A DNA stretch of 64,000 nt, from NCBI GenBank assembly GCA_905221615.1, contig CAJNDT010000598.1, positions 62,001 through 126,000 of the forward strand, in the 5' to 3' direction. The notes under the pieces were generated by a model, which worked only from the letters and a program-made list of their open reading frames with translations, was not told the DNA's origin and ran no database searches. The DNA comes from Symbiodinium sp. CCMP2592 (taxonomy: Eukaryota > Sar > Dinophyceae > Suessiales > Symbiodiniaceae). A program made the position numbers and the translations under genes. Positions 27,035-35,337 of the stretch are shown here, one piece after another. The stretch's first letter is position 1. Each line of letters opens with the position of its first letter.

Positions 27035-28210
27035 ATGGCATCACTCCTTGAGTCACATGAAGTCCCTGGGGTTCTGCATCATCACTTTGCAGAGTTCACG
27101 CCGGAGGTCTTTGCAAATGTGGCCACGGATGCTGCCAGCTTGGAGCGCTTTTTGACTAGCCTGACTGAGAACACAGGCGCTGACCAGTTCGTGGTCGAGG
27201 CTCGCATCCGCATGTTGTGGAAGGATTGTGTGGCGCTTCAGGGTGATATCTCAAAGAAGCTGCCGGTTGCTGCGGCGGCGGCGGAATCGAAGCCGGACAC
27301 CTGGGCGGACCCTTTTCCGGCAAAATTGAGTTCTGCTATCTGGAAGGGCCTTCACGAGGACCTTTTGGCGGCATACCCATCTGAACTGCACCCTGATGAG
27401 ACCCCGGGTGCCAGGCTGATGGCATTGACTTATCGGGGTGTGTCGGAGCGATCTTTGAAATGGCCACAAAGGAAGTTCAGGCTGTCGGTGTCTCAGGAGC
27501 AAGCTCATCAACTCACACGCCCAGCTAAGCTGCCTCGCTTGGAAAACCTGCTCTTTGATGAGGTACCGTCTAAGGAGGTGCCCAATGTGTTGCAGTACGG
27601 CTATGTGGCAGGCATACTTAACATGCACGCCACGTCACTGGCCCTTTGCAAGGCCGCGCATCTTTCGGTGCTCAAGAGGTACGTCCAGTCCTTCCTGAAA
27701 CTTTGTTTTCCTCAGCTTGAGTCCGGCTTTCGCGGCCCCAGCGTCGCAGAGGCTATTCAAGCCGACGAGAAAGCGTGGCAAGCCATCAATGACCTTTATG
27801 CTCATCATGACTGGGAGCTGGGGGACGCCGTGGCCGAGATCATCGATGTTCGGATGATTCTCCATGCTTATCTGCAGCCGCGCCTGGCTGCGGTGACACC
27901 GAATCCCCCTGGGGTTCCGCAGCCGCATGGTGGCAACGGTAGGCGTCCTTACACAGGTGGCCGCGGCCGCGGTAGAGGCAGAGGCTTCATGGGCAAAGCA
28001 TTTGGCAAGGGCAAACAAGCGTCATCGTCCCGTGCGGATTCCGTCAAGATCTCGGGACAAGTGGTCGTCATTTGCAGAGATTACAATACTAAGGAGGGCT
28101 GCAAACGCGCAGAATGCCAATTTTCCCATGTTTGCAATGTTCCTCGTGCGGATGGTGTTGCGTGCGGTGGCAAGCACTCTGCTGTGAATCATCGATCCAA
28201 CCCTCATTGA
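27035..28210 (+). CDS. Gag-like ORF with CCCH zinc finger, 391 aa
   Basis: Intact from ATG 27035 to TGA 28208. Residues 1-290 are mostly helical and acidic. Residues about 300-330 are Gly/Arg-rich (an RGRGRGRGF stretch), a typical RNA-binding tail. A zinc knuckle follows: C347-x8-C356-x4-C361-x3-H365, then C367, C377, H381 and H386. CCCH fingers with an RG tail bind single-stranded RNA, so a nucleocapsid or RNA-packaging role for the element is the simplest reading. It stands between the recombinase and the dioxygenase/methyltransferase ORF, in a different frame from the latter (stop at 28210, next frame open from 28291). It is the least damaged ORF of the element. Confidence 0.65.
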   Translation: MASLLESHEVPGVLHHHFAEFTPEVFANVATDAASLERFLTSLTENTGADQFVVEARIRMLWKDCVALQGDISKKLPVAAAAAESKPDTWADPFPAKLSSAIWKGLHEDLLAAYPSELHPDETPGARLMALTYRGVSERSLKWPQRKFRLSVSQEQAHQLTRPAKLPRLENLLFDEVPSKEVPNVLQYGYVAGILNMHATSLALCKAAHLSVLKRYVQSFLKLCFPQLESGFRGPSVAEAIQADEKAWQAINDLYAHHDWELGDAVAEIIDVRMILHAYLQPRLAAVTPNPPGVPQPHGGNGRRPYTGGRGRGRGRGFMGKAFGKGKQASSSRADSVKISGQVVVICRDYNTKEGCKRAECQFSHVCNVPRADGVACGGKHSAVNHRSNPH

Positions 28211-28290
28211 GGGGGCCCGGCTCAGGTTCTAGCGCCGGCCTGCGCGGGCAGTGAAACCCATGAGGTGCCGCTCACGGGCATTCTGGAGGT

Positions 28291-29250
28291 GTGGCATCAA
28301 CCGCCGACAATGTGGCGGAGGCTGCCTCTGCTGCATCCTCCTCAGCAGCTACTCCCATGGTCGTGGACACCCCAGCATCCAATGTGCCAGATTACGATGG
28401 CTGTGCTGAGCACCTGCGCAAGCATTTTCATTTTTCCAGGAAGAGCGTTCGCCCTGATGTGGTTGGGGCGAGTGCCGGCTATTTTAATCTGGGGGCCATG
28501 TTCGGCTCCGGCAAGGTGGGCCTCACGCACTTGACTCAGGCATTCAAGCTCAGCTGCGTTTTCTTGAATCAATTTCTGCTTTCATGCTTCCCTCAAGGGG
28601 AATGGACATCAATCTGCACTGCACGTTCAGTTCAGACGCAAGTTCACTCTGAGTCCGGGACTTTACCGCATTCCCTGAACTTTTCTGTTAGTGTCGGCCC
28701 GTTCACGGGCGGTGAGCTCTGGGTGGCGGGCTCAGGCTCGGTGCCTATGCGTGACAGGTTTGGCAGGATCAGGTATGGTCATACGGTGTGTACACGACAC
28801 ACACCAGTGCAATTTCCCTGTGATGTGGAACATGCTACCATGCCGTGGCAGGGGGGCCCACGGTGGGCTCTGACGGCATATTCGGTTCCCGGCCTTGAGG
28901 TTATGTCTGAGGCGGCTCGTCAGCAACTTCTTGATTTGGGGTTCCCGTTGCCAGGGACTCGGCAGGCCGCTTCTGAGGCACCGTCGGTGCCGCACCAAGC
29001 CCAGGTGCCTGCGCTCCCGCTGCCCCCTGCAATGCCACAGACTGCTCAATCCATTTTCTTGGAAATCTGCTCGGGGGCTGCGGCCCCGTTGTCGTGTGCT
29101 GTGTGTGCTCAGGGCATTTCCTGCCTTCCAATAGACTCCATCCGTGAGCCGCTGGATCATGATTTGCTGGACGATGCGTGTTTTGATCGCCTTATGCTCA
29201 TTGCGAGGGGACGGTGGACCACGCCCCATCCGTTCAGCGGAGTACCCTGA
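28291..29250 (+). pseudogene. 2OG-Fe(II)-dioxygenase-like domain plus methyltransferase N-part
   Basis: The frame is open from 28291; the first ATG is at 28357, so it may be expressed by frameshift from the gag-like ORF. Numbering from 28291, residues 110-205 look like a double-stranded beta-helix dioxygenase core. They show H119-x-E121 (H-x-D/E iron ligand pair), LNFSVSVGPFTGGELWV (129-145), H181 followed by MPWQGGPRW with R191 (distal His and 2-oxoglutarate-binding Arg), then LTAYSV. This spacing is like that of TET/JBP and related DNA- or RNA-modifying oxygenases. After a Pro/Gln linker comes FLEICSGAAAPLSCAV (256-271), the AdoMet-binding motif I of C5-cytosine methyltransferases, then PIDS (280-283). 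The frame ends at 29250 through a frameshift. No search was run; the domain names are inference from motif spacing. Confidence 0.5.
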
Positions 29251-29770
29251 AGGTCTGCCGAACTTGTCTGATGCGGAGATGAGTCGATTGGAGTCTAGCA
29301 AACGGCTGCTCACGCGCACCATTTCTTTGCTTGATGCTGTCTTTGCCGCAGGAGGCCACGTCTCTCTTGAGCAACCCCGAAACTCATTGAGCTGGTTGTG
29401 TCCCGAAGTTCAGGAGTTCCTGAAGCGCACCTCTGCCGACCTCAACATTGTGTCCGCTTGTTCGGTGGGTGTTTCTATTCACAAGTACTGGCTTTTTGCA
29501 TCGTCCTGGCGTCCATTGCAGGATCTCGCTGCTTTGTGCCCGCATGGCAAAAATGAACATCAGGACATTCGTGGGTTGCGTGATGCTGAGGGCAATTGGT
29601 TGTCTCAGAGCACGGCCGCCTTTCCGGAGCAGCTGTGTAAACGCTTTGCCTCGGCCATTCTGCCGGTCTTTGGGGAGGTGCATGCAGGCCGCTTGCTCAG
29701 CCTTGCTGAGGTCATGGGCATGATCCAGCCCAAGTCTCATACCGCGTTGCCCAGGGCAAACCAAGACGGG
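29200..29770 (+). pseudogene. DNA-methyltransferase-like C-part, motif IV lost
   Basis: Continues the previous entry in another frame: LRGDGGPRPIRSAEYPEGLP, LSDAEMSRLESSKRLLTRT, HVSLEQPRNSLSWL (an ENV/EQP-like strand), ACSVGVSIHKYWLFASSW and CPHGKNEHQDIRGLRD followed by FPEQLCKRFA. These blocks match the C-terminal half of a methyltransferase-like domain found beside RT in dinoflagellate retroelements, as I recall it. Between 'LMLIA' (about 29205) and 'LRGDGGP' (about 29208) there is no room for the Pro-Cys catalytic loop expected there, so a short deletion seems to have removed motif IV and shifted the frame. The copy should be catalytically dead. The intact parent element could be active. 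Confidence 0.5.
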
Positions 29771-30771
29771 GTGGGATCTTCTCCTTACCCGATTGGTCGG
29801 CTCCGCCGCCAGGTCAGCAGGATAAGTTACAGGGCCTCCGTGCTAAGTGGTCTGATTGGCTGGCTGCTAAGCACATCCCCCTTCGTTTGCGTCAACATGT
29901 GCAGGCTGGCTCAGAGGAACCGTTGTTCTCCTCGTCGGAGATTGAGGAGCTGCACTCTCTCGCTTCCGAGTGGTTCGTAGAGCAGGGGAAGAACGCCATT
30001 TTGCTACGAGGCCCAAGCCGGGCAAGCCAATTAGGTGCAGAGATTAAGAGGTCGGGTGCTGCTACTTCAGTGGTTTCCGAGAAAAAGCGACTGGCTTCGA
30101 GCATTGCCTTTTCCCTCAGAAGATCAAGATCCTTGCAGCTTCAAATTGTCACGGACATCTTGTCGTGTGCTTTGCATACACTGGTGGGTATGGAGGAGCC
30201 GGAGCTTTCAACACAATGCGGGACTGTTGGATCACGGAAAAGGATAATCAGCTTGTACGCAACGCTTAAGCCCGACTGCCATGACGCATGTTCTCAAACC
30301 ACTGCCAAAATGGCGACTGAAAGCGAGATTGAGGTTTTCGGTCGTCAGCTTGTTGAGCAGGCCAAGCTGGCGGCTGAAAGCAAGGTTGAGGCCTTTGGTC
30401 GCCAGATTGTTGAGCAGGCCGAGGCAGAGCTTCACAACATGCGTACGCTTCTGGACGAGCGAGCTGCGACCATCAAGAAGTTGGAGGCTAAGCTGTCCCA
30501 CACTGAGCCAAGCACGTCAGCCCAAGATGTGAGACCCCTTGTCAATGATCAACAGGTTTTGATTGCGCAAACTGCCAAAAGGCAGCGATTGACTGGGAAA
30601 GACACACAGAACGCCGACCTTCAGCAGCTACAATCCTCGGGCCACGTGTACATCAGACCTGCCGTTGACTTAGAAACCTTGAGAAGGCGACATCATGATG
30701 AACGACTTGCACAGAAGGCAGCACGTAGGCTTGCAAGGCAAAATTCAGAACCCAAAGGACCTGGTGTATAG
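29761..30771 (+). CDS. Linker ORF with coiled coil, upstream of RT
   Basis: Open from 29761 (IFSLPDWSAPP) to TAG 30769. It starts with a conserved-looking helix (AKWSDWLAAKHIPLRLRQHV, SEIEELHSLASEWF). Then come a basic stretch, a long heptad region at about 30315-30500 (FGRQLVEQAKLAAESKVEAF, with a 57-base, 19-residue internal duplication) and a Lys/Arg-rich end. It has no stop but needs a frame change to join the RT at 30846. It is probably the polyprotein segment between methyltransferase and RT, or a multimerisation domain. Confidence 0.45.
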   Translation, partial: PRRGGIFSLPDWSAPPPGQQDKLQGLRAKWSDWLAAKHIPLRLRQHVQAGSEEPLFSSSEIEELHSLASEWFVEQGKNAILLRGPSRASQLGAEIKRSGAATSVVSEKKRLASSIAFSLRRSRSLQLQIVTDILSCALHTLVGMEEPELSTQCGTVGSRKRIISLYATLKPDCHDACSQTTAKMATESEIEVFGRQLVEQAKLAAESKVEAFGRQIVEQAEAELHNMRTLLDERAATIKKLEAKLSHTEPSTSAQDVRPLVNDQQVLIAQTAKRQRLTGKDTQNADLQQLQSSGHVYIRPAVDLETLRRRHHDERLAQKAARRLARQNSEPKGPGV

Positions 30772-30845
30772 ATCGGCCTTTTCTCGTACAAGTTTCTTTT
30801 TGTGAGTCCTGTCAAGGATAGGAGCTTAGTAATGCGCCTGCAGAA

Positions 30846-31841
30846 GTGGGTGAACATGAACGGCTTGTCGTCGTGAGAGTCAGCTCGTCTCCTCTCCTTG
30901 CTTTGAAGAAGCTGGGGAAAGGGGGCTGTTGCTGTAACCGGGCTGCTGGACAACGAGGCCTGCTGCAAAAGGGGATTTCTTCGGTTTCGTGGATTATTCC
31001 GGAGTTCCAACCTTACGCCTTGGAGGCCCTGCAACAGCTGGCTGGGTTTCTTTCTGACCCAGATGTGGCATTATGGCCTAGCCGAATGCAAGGGGTGCCT
31101 ACCGGTATAGACGGTAATATCCCAAAATCTCATGTGTTTGTCCCGGTACACCAAGGCGAAAACCCGTCGGTTCCCGACCTTCACATTTGTCAGGGCAATT
31201 GGCAGCAGGCCGAGGCTCAGCCGGATCTCCTCAAGGAGTTAGTGCTCAAGGAAGCCTCGGAGGGGTACATCTTTTCCATGCCAAGCCTAGAGGCAGCGCG
31301 TGAACGTTGGGGCGAGCGGGTAGCAATTGGCAAATGCAACATCGTCGGCTTGGAATCGGAGCAGAAGAAGCCTAGGCTGATAGTAGACACCACGGTTTCA
31401 GGGACAAACCCCTCGGTCTCCATACCGGAAAAGTATTCACTTCCTGGGATCCAGGACGTCATCAACTCCCTGCCGCTCAGGGGTAGCACAGAGGAGCTAG
31501 CTGGCTTCTCCCTCGACATCCGGTCAGCTCATAAGACTGTCAGGGTGCGCCCTGACGAACAAGGTTTGCTGGGCTTCGAGGCCGACAACCGCCTGTGGTT
31601 CTATCGTGCCGCCCCCTTCGGGGGGTGCTTCAGTGCACATTGGTTTCAAAGGGTGTCTTCGTTCCTGGTAAGGGTTTTTCACTTATTGCCTTGGGTACAA
31701 CACGCCCTTTGGGCGTACGTTGATGACTATTTCATAGTCCAGCCCCGCTGTGTGATTGAGCTTTGCTCCAGCCTGCTGCTGGCGTTCTGCGCTACCTTCG
31801 GCATTCCGATTCCGTGGAGTAAATTACAGTTGGGGAGTACG
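30846..31841 (+). pseudogene. Reverse transcriptase of YR retroelement, 5' part
   Basis: The frame from 30846 includes the pre-RT motif GVPTGIDGNIPKSHVF, then RT motifs. FSLDIRSAHKTV is motif A (Asp at residue 224). FYRAAPFGGCFSAHWF is motif B. AYVDDYF is motif C (Asp 293 and 294). IPWSKLQLGST starts the primer-grip region. The sequence is typical of the RT-RNase H family of YR-type (DIRS/Ngaro-like) retroelements as represented in dinoflagellates. All catalytic residues of the polymerase are kept. The frame is cut at 31841 by the inserted DNA transposon; the message resumes in register at 33137 once the element and one copy of the 8-bp duplication are ignored. Confidence 0.8.
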
Positions 31842-31909
31842 TTAGGGGTTTCCTCTAACAAGAACTCTTTATGGTATCTCGGGCATACAAACCAACATTG
31901 AAAACCAGC

Positions 31910-32015
31910 AAATCAACAGTAGATTTGGTGTTGGTTTGTGGGCTTGAAAACGACAAATCAACAGTAAATTTGGTGTTGGTTTGTGGGCTTGAAAACGACA
32001 AATCAACAGCTGATT
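31910..32015. repeat. 45-bp direct repeats at left end of the inserted element
   Basis: 'aaatcaacagtaaatttggt' plus 25 bases recur with a 45-base period (starts near 31911, 31956 and 32001). Confidence 0.85.
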
Positions 32016-32263
32016 TGTGGGCCCGGAGAACCACCCCAAATTGCCTGGGAGTACAAATCAACAGTTATTTCCGGGCTACAAATCAACAGCAAATCCCGGG
32101 ATTTGCTGTTGATTTGTGGGTCCGGAGAACCACCCCAAATTATCTGGGAGCTACAAATCAACAGTAAATTCCGGGCTACAAATCAACAGCAAAATCAGGA
32201 ATTTGGTGTTGGTTTGTGGGCCCGGAGAAGCTTTCGGGGGGTCCGGGAGGGGGTCCCGGGAGG

Positions 32264-32653
32264 GGTTCTCCGGGCCCACAAATCAACACGGAATTCCGGA
32301 ATTTGGTGTTGGTTTGTGGGCCAGAAATTAGTGTTGGTTTGTAGTTTCCTAATGAAGAGCTACAAACCAACAGTAAATTTCGGGCCCACAAACCAACACC
32401 AAATTCTGGAATTTGGTGTTGGTTTGTGGGCCCGGAGAAGCTTTCGGGGGGTCCGGGGGGGGGGTCCCGGGAGGGGTTCTCCGGGCCCACAAACCAACAC
32501 CAAATTCCGGAATTTGGTGTTGGTTTGTGGGCCCGAAATTTACTGTTGGTTTGTAGCTCTTCATTAGGAAACTACAAATCAACACTAAATTTCGGGCCCA
32601 CAAACCAACACCAAATTCCGGAATTCCGTGTTGGTTTGTGGGCCCGGAGAACC
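32264..32653. repeat. 390-bp near-perfect palindrome
   Basis: Centre at 32458/32459, with arms of about 195 bases. Matching blocks sit at mirror positions: GGTTCTCCGGGCCCAC at 32264 against its complement ending 32653, and a 37-base block at 32345-32381 that is exactly complementary to the end of the right arm near 32572. A perfect 54-base palindrome (32482-32535) is nested in the right arm. Such a structure can form a large cruciform or snap-back RNA hairpin. Confidence 0.85.
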
Positions 32654-32867
32654 ACCCCAAATGGCACTCAAATTGCCTGGGAGCTACAAATCAACAGTAA
32701 ATTCCGGGCTACAAATCAACAGCAAATCCCGGGATTTGCTGTTGATTTGTGGGTCCGGAGAACCACCCCAAATTATCTGGGAGCTACAAATCAACAGTAA
32801 ATTCCGGGCTACAAATCAACAGCAAATCCCGGGATTTGCTGTTGATTTGTGGGCCCGGAGAAACCAG

Positions 32868-33045
32868 TTTGTGGCTTTCATAGCCACGAATTCGCTGTTG
32901 ATTTGTGGTCTTCAGCCACAGATTCGCTGTTGATTTGTGGCTTTCATAGCCACGAATTCGCTGTTGATTTGTGGCTTTCATAGCCACAAATCGCTTTTGA
33001 TTTGTGGCTTTTATAGCCACAGATTAGCTGTTGATTTGTAGCGCC
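32868..33045. repeat. Hairpin-unit tandem array at right end of the inserted element
   Basis: Four to five units of about 35 bases, each with 'GTGGCTTTCATAGCCAC' (itself a short palindrome) followed by 'GCTGTTGATTT'. Confidence 0.85.
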
Positions 33046-33128
33046 GCCACCTCATTCTTGCTACCATTCTGAATGGACTGAATCAGCCTAAAGAACCCAT
33101 GCTATTTGCTGTTAGAAGCAACCCCTAA

Positions 33129-34265
33129 GGAGTACGATTAGGTGGTGCGGTTGGTTGTATAACTTGCGTGCACAAACGTTCAGCGTCCCACAAGAAAAGC
33201 TCTCCAAGTTGCTCACAGCGTGTGTGGAGGTTCTCGAGCATCGTCAGACTTCCAGAAAAGCCCTGGAGTCCCTCATCGGACTTTTGCACTGGCTATTGCA
33301 CATCGCCCCAGGTCTTAAGCCTTGGCTCTCAGTTCTTTATCAAGACTTAGCACGTCCCCTAGGAACAAGCTTTAGTATAAATCCAGGCATTTGGCAGTCA
33401 CTGGCTGATACCTTGAGTGATTCCTTGTATTTTGTGAAGAGCCCGCCCAACTCGGGCATTCCGGTTGGGGCGAAGCTTCTCTCGGCTAAGCATGTGGAAC
33501 TTCATAAAAAGAGTGATCTTCGTCTGGTTCAGCCCTCTGGCAGGCGTCTGTGGCTTCGCGTAGCCGATCCCCGGACTGAGAAACGTGTCTTGAGCTCGGC
33601 TAGCAGGGAGTTTGCTCTGTTGGGCGATTGGCACGCCCCGTATGCGCCCCTTGCGGCCGCTTCCGACGGCCACTCCGGTCTCCATCGCGGCGGATGCCAT
33701 GGCTTCAGGGAATAGCATAGGCATAGGTGGGTTTGCACTGTTGCATGCGTCAGGCCCTCTTTTGTGGTACGCTGAAACCTTCGAGGCTTCGAGGTGCAAG
33801 ACTTTCTTGATCTGGGTCTGAAGAGGCAGGCTCAGGCTCAGCGTGATATCACTTCATATGAGACGTTAGCTCAGCACGCTTTGCTTATGCTTGTCTCCAC
33901 TGCGCTGCCGGCGGGGCGCTTGGCTGTAAACTTGCCTACTCTCAGCGACAACACAGGCTCGGAGTCGTCGGTGAACAAACTCTTCTCTACCCTGTACCCA
34001 GTGTGTATGTTTTTGCAGCGCATTGCCTCTTTGAGCGCACTGACAGGCATACAACTTGAGGTTGCACACATCCCGGGTGTTGCAAATGATGACGCCGACA
34101 TGCTATCTCGCTGGGACGGCACATCGCAATTATTCGCAATTGCCATCAAAGTGGCAAATGCAGCATCGCATTCGCTTGCCACTTGAGCGCTTGTGGTATT
34201 TCAGGACTGATGTCCGAGTTTGGCCAGAGGGTGCTCCATTGCTGTGGCAGCCGCCAGTGTCTTGA
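33129..34265 (+). pseudogene. RT thumb and RNase H of YR retroelement, 3' part
   Basis: After the inserted transposon the frame resumes with IRWCGWLYNLRAQTFSVPQ and LESLIGLLHWL (RT thumb). RNase H motifs follow across frame changes near 33640, 33790 and 34130: AADAMASGNSIGIGGF (first Asp), SYETLAQHALLML (Glu), LSDNTGSESS (Asp) and HIPGVANDDADMLSRWDG (final Asp). The D-E-D-D set is complete in sequence but lies in three frames. The last piece, IRLPLERLWYFRTDVRVWP, ends at TGA 34265. No recombinase follows downstream, which supports the placement of YR at the 5' side of this element. Confidence 0.7.
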
Positions 34266-34290
34266 GCTTCCTCTCGCAGTGAAATCCCGC

Positions 34291-34433
34291 GCCTGTTGGG
34301 CAGTACCGCTGGCGGCGCGCGGTCGCACGGCTTCCCCCGTTGGTGTGGGCTGTCCAGTAGCACAGGTCTCCTGTCGGGCAGTACCGCCAGCGGTGCGCGG
34401 TCGCTGTGCTTCCCCCGTCGGTGAGGGCTGTCC
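34291..34433. repeat. 78-bp tandem duplication
   Basis: GGGCAGTACCGC...GGTCGC...CTTCCCCCGT occurs at 34298 and 34376 with a 78-base period and about 85% identity. It lies directly behind the RNase H end. Confidence 0.85.
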
Positions 34434-34642
34434 TTTGTAACGGGCTCCGATGCGGGTGCTGAGGGCTTTGCTGCCCCAGGCCTCTGAGTGCTGTAGTTTC
34501 AGTGCTGTGAGCTCGAGCGTAGGCCCCCTGAAGTTCCTTAGCTTGCTTGCGTAATCTAATCTAGCTGCGGCTTTGAGCTCCGGTGCTTTCGTCGACCCAA
34601 CACGTTTTAGCTTTGGCCGAATTACCGTTGGTGCGTTAGGCC

Positions 34643-34751
34643 TCCTTCATTTGGTACGTGGCAGCTTTATACTTGGCGACTTTGGTATCGTAACCAGATT
34701 GCTAAAGACCTCTTCGCATCTGCTTTCGACCGCCACGTACAAAATGAAGGA
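34643..34751. repeat. Inverted repeat 3' of retroelement
   Basis: TCCTTCATTTGGTACGTGGC at 34643-34662 pairs with 34732-34751 at 19 of 20 positions, with a 69-base loop. It could be a 3'-end structure or a terminal repeat of the retroelement. Confidence 0.85.
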
Positions 34752-34852
34752 GTCCCCGACTGAAGACTGCGTTAGTGTGAGCTTGCGAACTTAGTTTCTA
34801 GTACTGCTAGCGTAGTGGCTGTAGCGAATAGTGTGAACCGGATGGAACAACT

Positions 34853-35323
34853 GTGCCCGCACGCCAGATCAGGAAACAAGCCTTGGTGTTGCAGGACGAT
34901 GATGGTCGCGCAGCGCTGGCGCTGCCTGCGCCTCGGCGCAAGCGGCGCCAAGGAGACGCGAAGCCCAAACCTGCTGGCGCTAAGCGGAGGAAGCGTGCTG
35001 GCGCTGAAGTTGTCGAGACTGCAGAGTCTGAGTCTGCGCACGAATGCGAGCACGAAACGGCTGGTGACGTGCCGGCGCCGGCGCTGGAAGATAGCTGTGC
35101 CCCATCGTCCACACCACTGCCCGCATCAGGCAATGCAGCCTCGTCTGGGCCGCCTTCGTCCGTTGCTACCGTCTCTGCCCCAGCAGACTCGAGCGATTCT
35201 GATAGTAAGTCTTCCAGTGGTTCATCTTCAAGCTGCAGCTCCAGCAGTAGCTCTCCTATACTTCATCCAGCTCAGACGGCAGCAGCGGTGGGGTTGCAGC
35301 TGCCGCAGCTGTTGTGCCATTAG
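34853..35323 (+). CDS. Low-complexity basic/serine-rich ORF (doubtful)
   Basis: An open frame without an early ATG. It has a basic start (PRRKRRQGDAKPKPAGAKRR, nuclear-signal-like), then an acidic Glu/His stretch, then Ala/Pro/Ser-rich sequence and a run of Ser. It ends just before the MITE at 35338. The composition could be chance in GC-rich sequence; it might be a 3' ORF or exon, and I recognise no family. Confidence 0.25.
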   Translation: MPARQIRKQALVLQDDDGRAALALPAPRRKRRQGDAKPKPAGAKRRKRAGAEVVETAESESAHECEHETAGDVPAPALEDSCAPSSTPLPASGNAASSGPPSSVATVSAPADSSDSDSKSSSGSSSSCSSSSSSPILHPAQTAAAVGLQLPQLLCH

Positions 35324-35337
35324 GACCTTTGAAGTAA

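Larger units (their letters stand above)
31842..33128. mobile_element. 1,287-bp non-autonomous DNA transposon inserted in RT
   Basis: The left end TTAGGGGTTTCCTCTAACAA and the right end (reverse complement TTAGGGGTTGCTTCTAACAG) form terminal inverted repeats of about 23 bp with few mismatches. The flanking octamer GGAGTACG occurs at 31834-31841 and again at 33129-33136, an exact 8-bp target-site duplication that cuts the RT codon by codon. No coding sequence is visible; the interior is made of short inverted and direct repeats of CAAATCAACAG/CTGTTGGTTTG modules. An 8-bp duplication is usual for hAT and P superfamilies, so a non-autonomous hAT-like element is the best guess. The insertion is younger than the retroelement. 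The open frames within it are repeat artefacts. Confidence 0.85.

Noticed and set aside
31983-32800. Open frames with repeated 'FGVGLWARR' words
   Set aside because: They arise from the palindromic repeat modules of the inserted transposon and appear on both strands.
31842-33128. CRISPR-like reading of the regularly repeated CAAATCAACAG words
   Set aside because: No constant repeat with unique spacers; the words occur in both orientations inside an element with inverted termini and a target duplication, in eukaryotic DNA.
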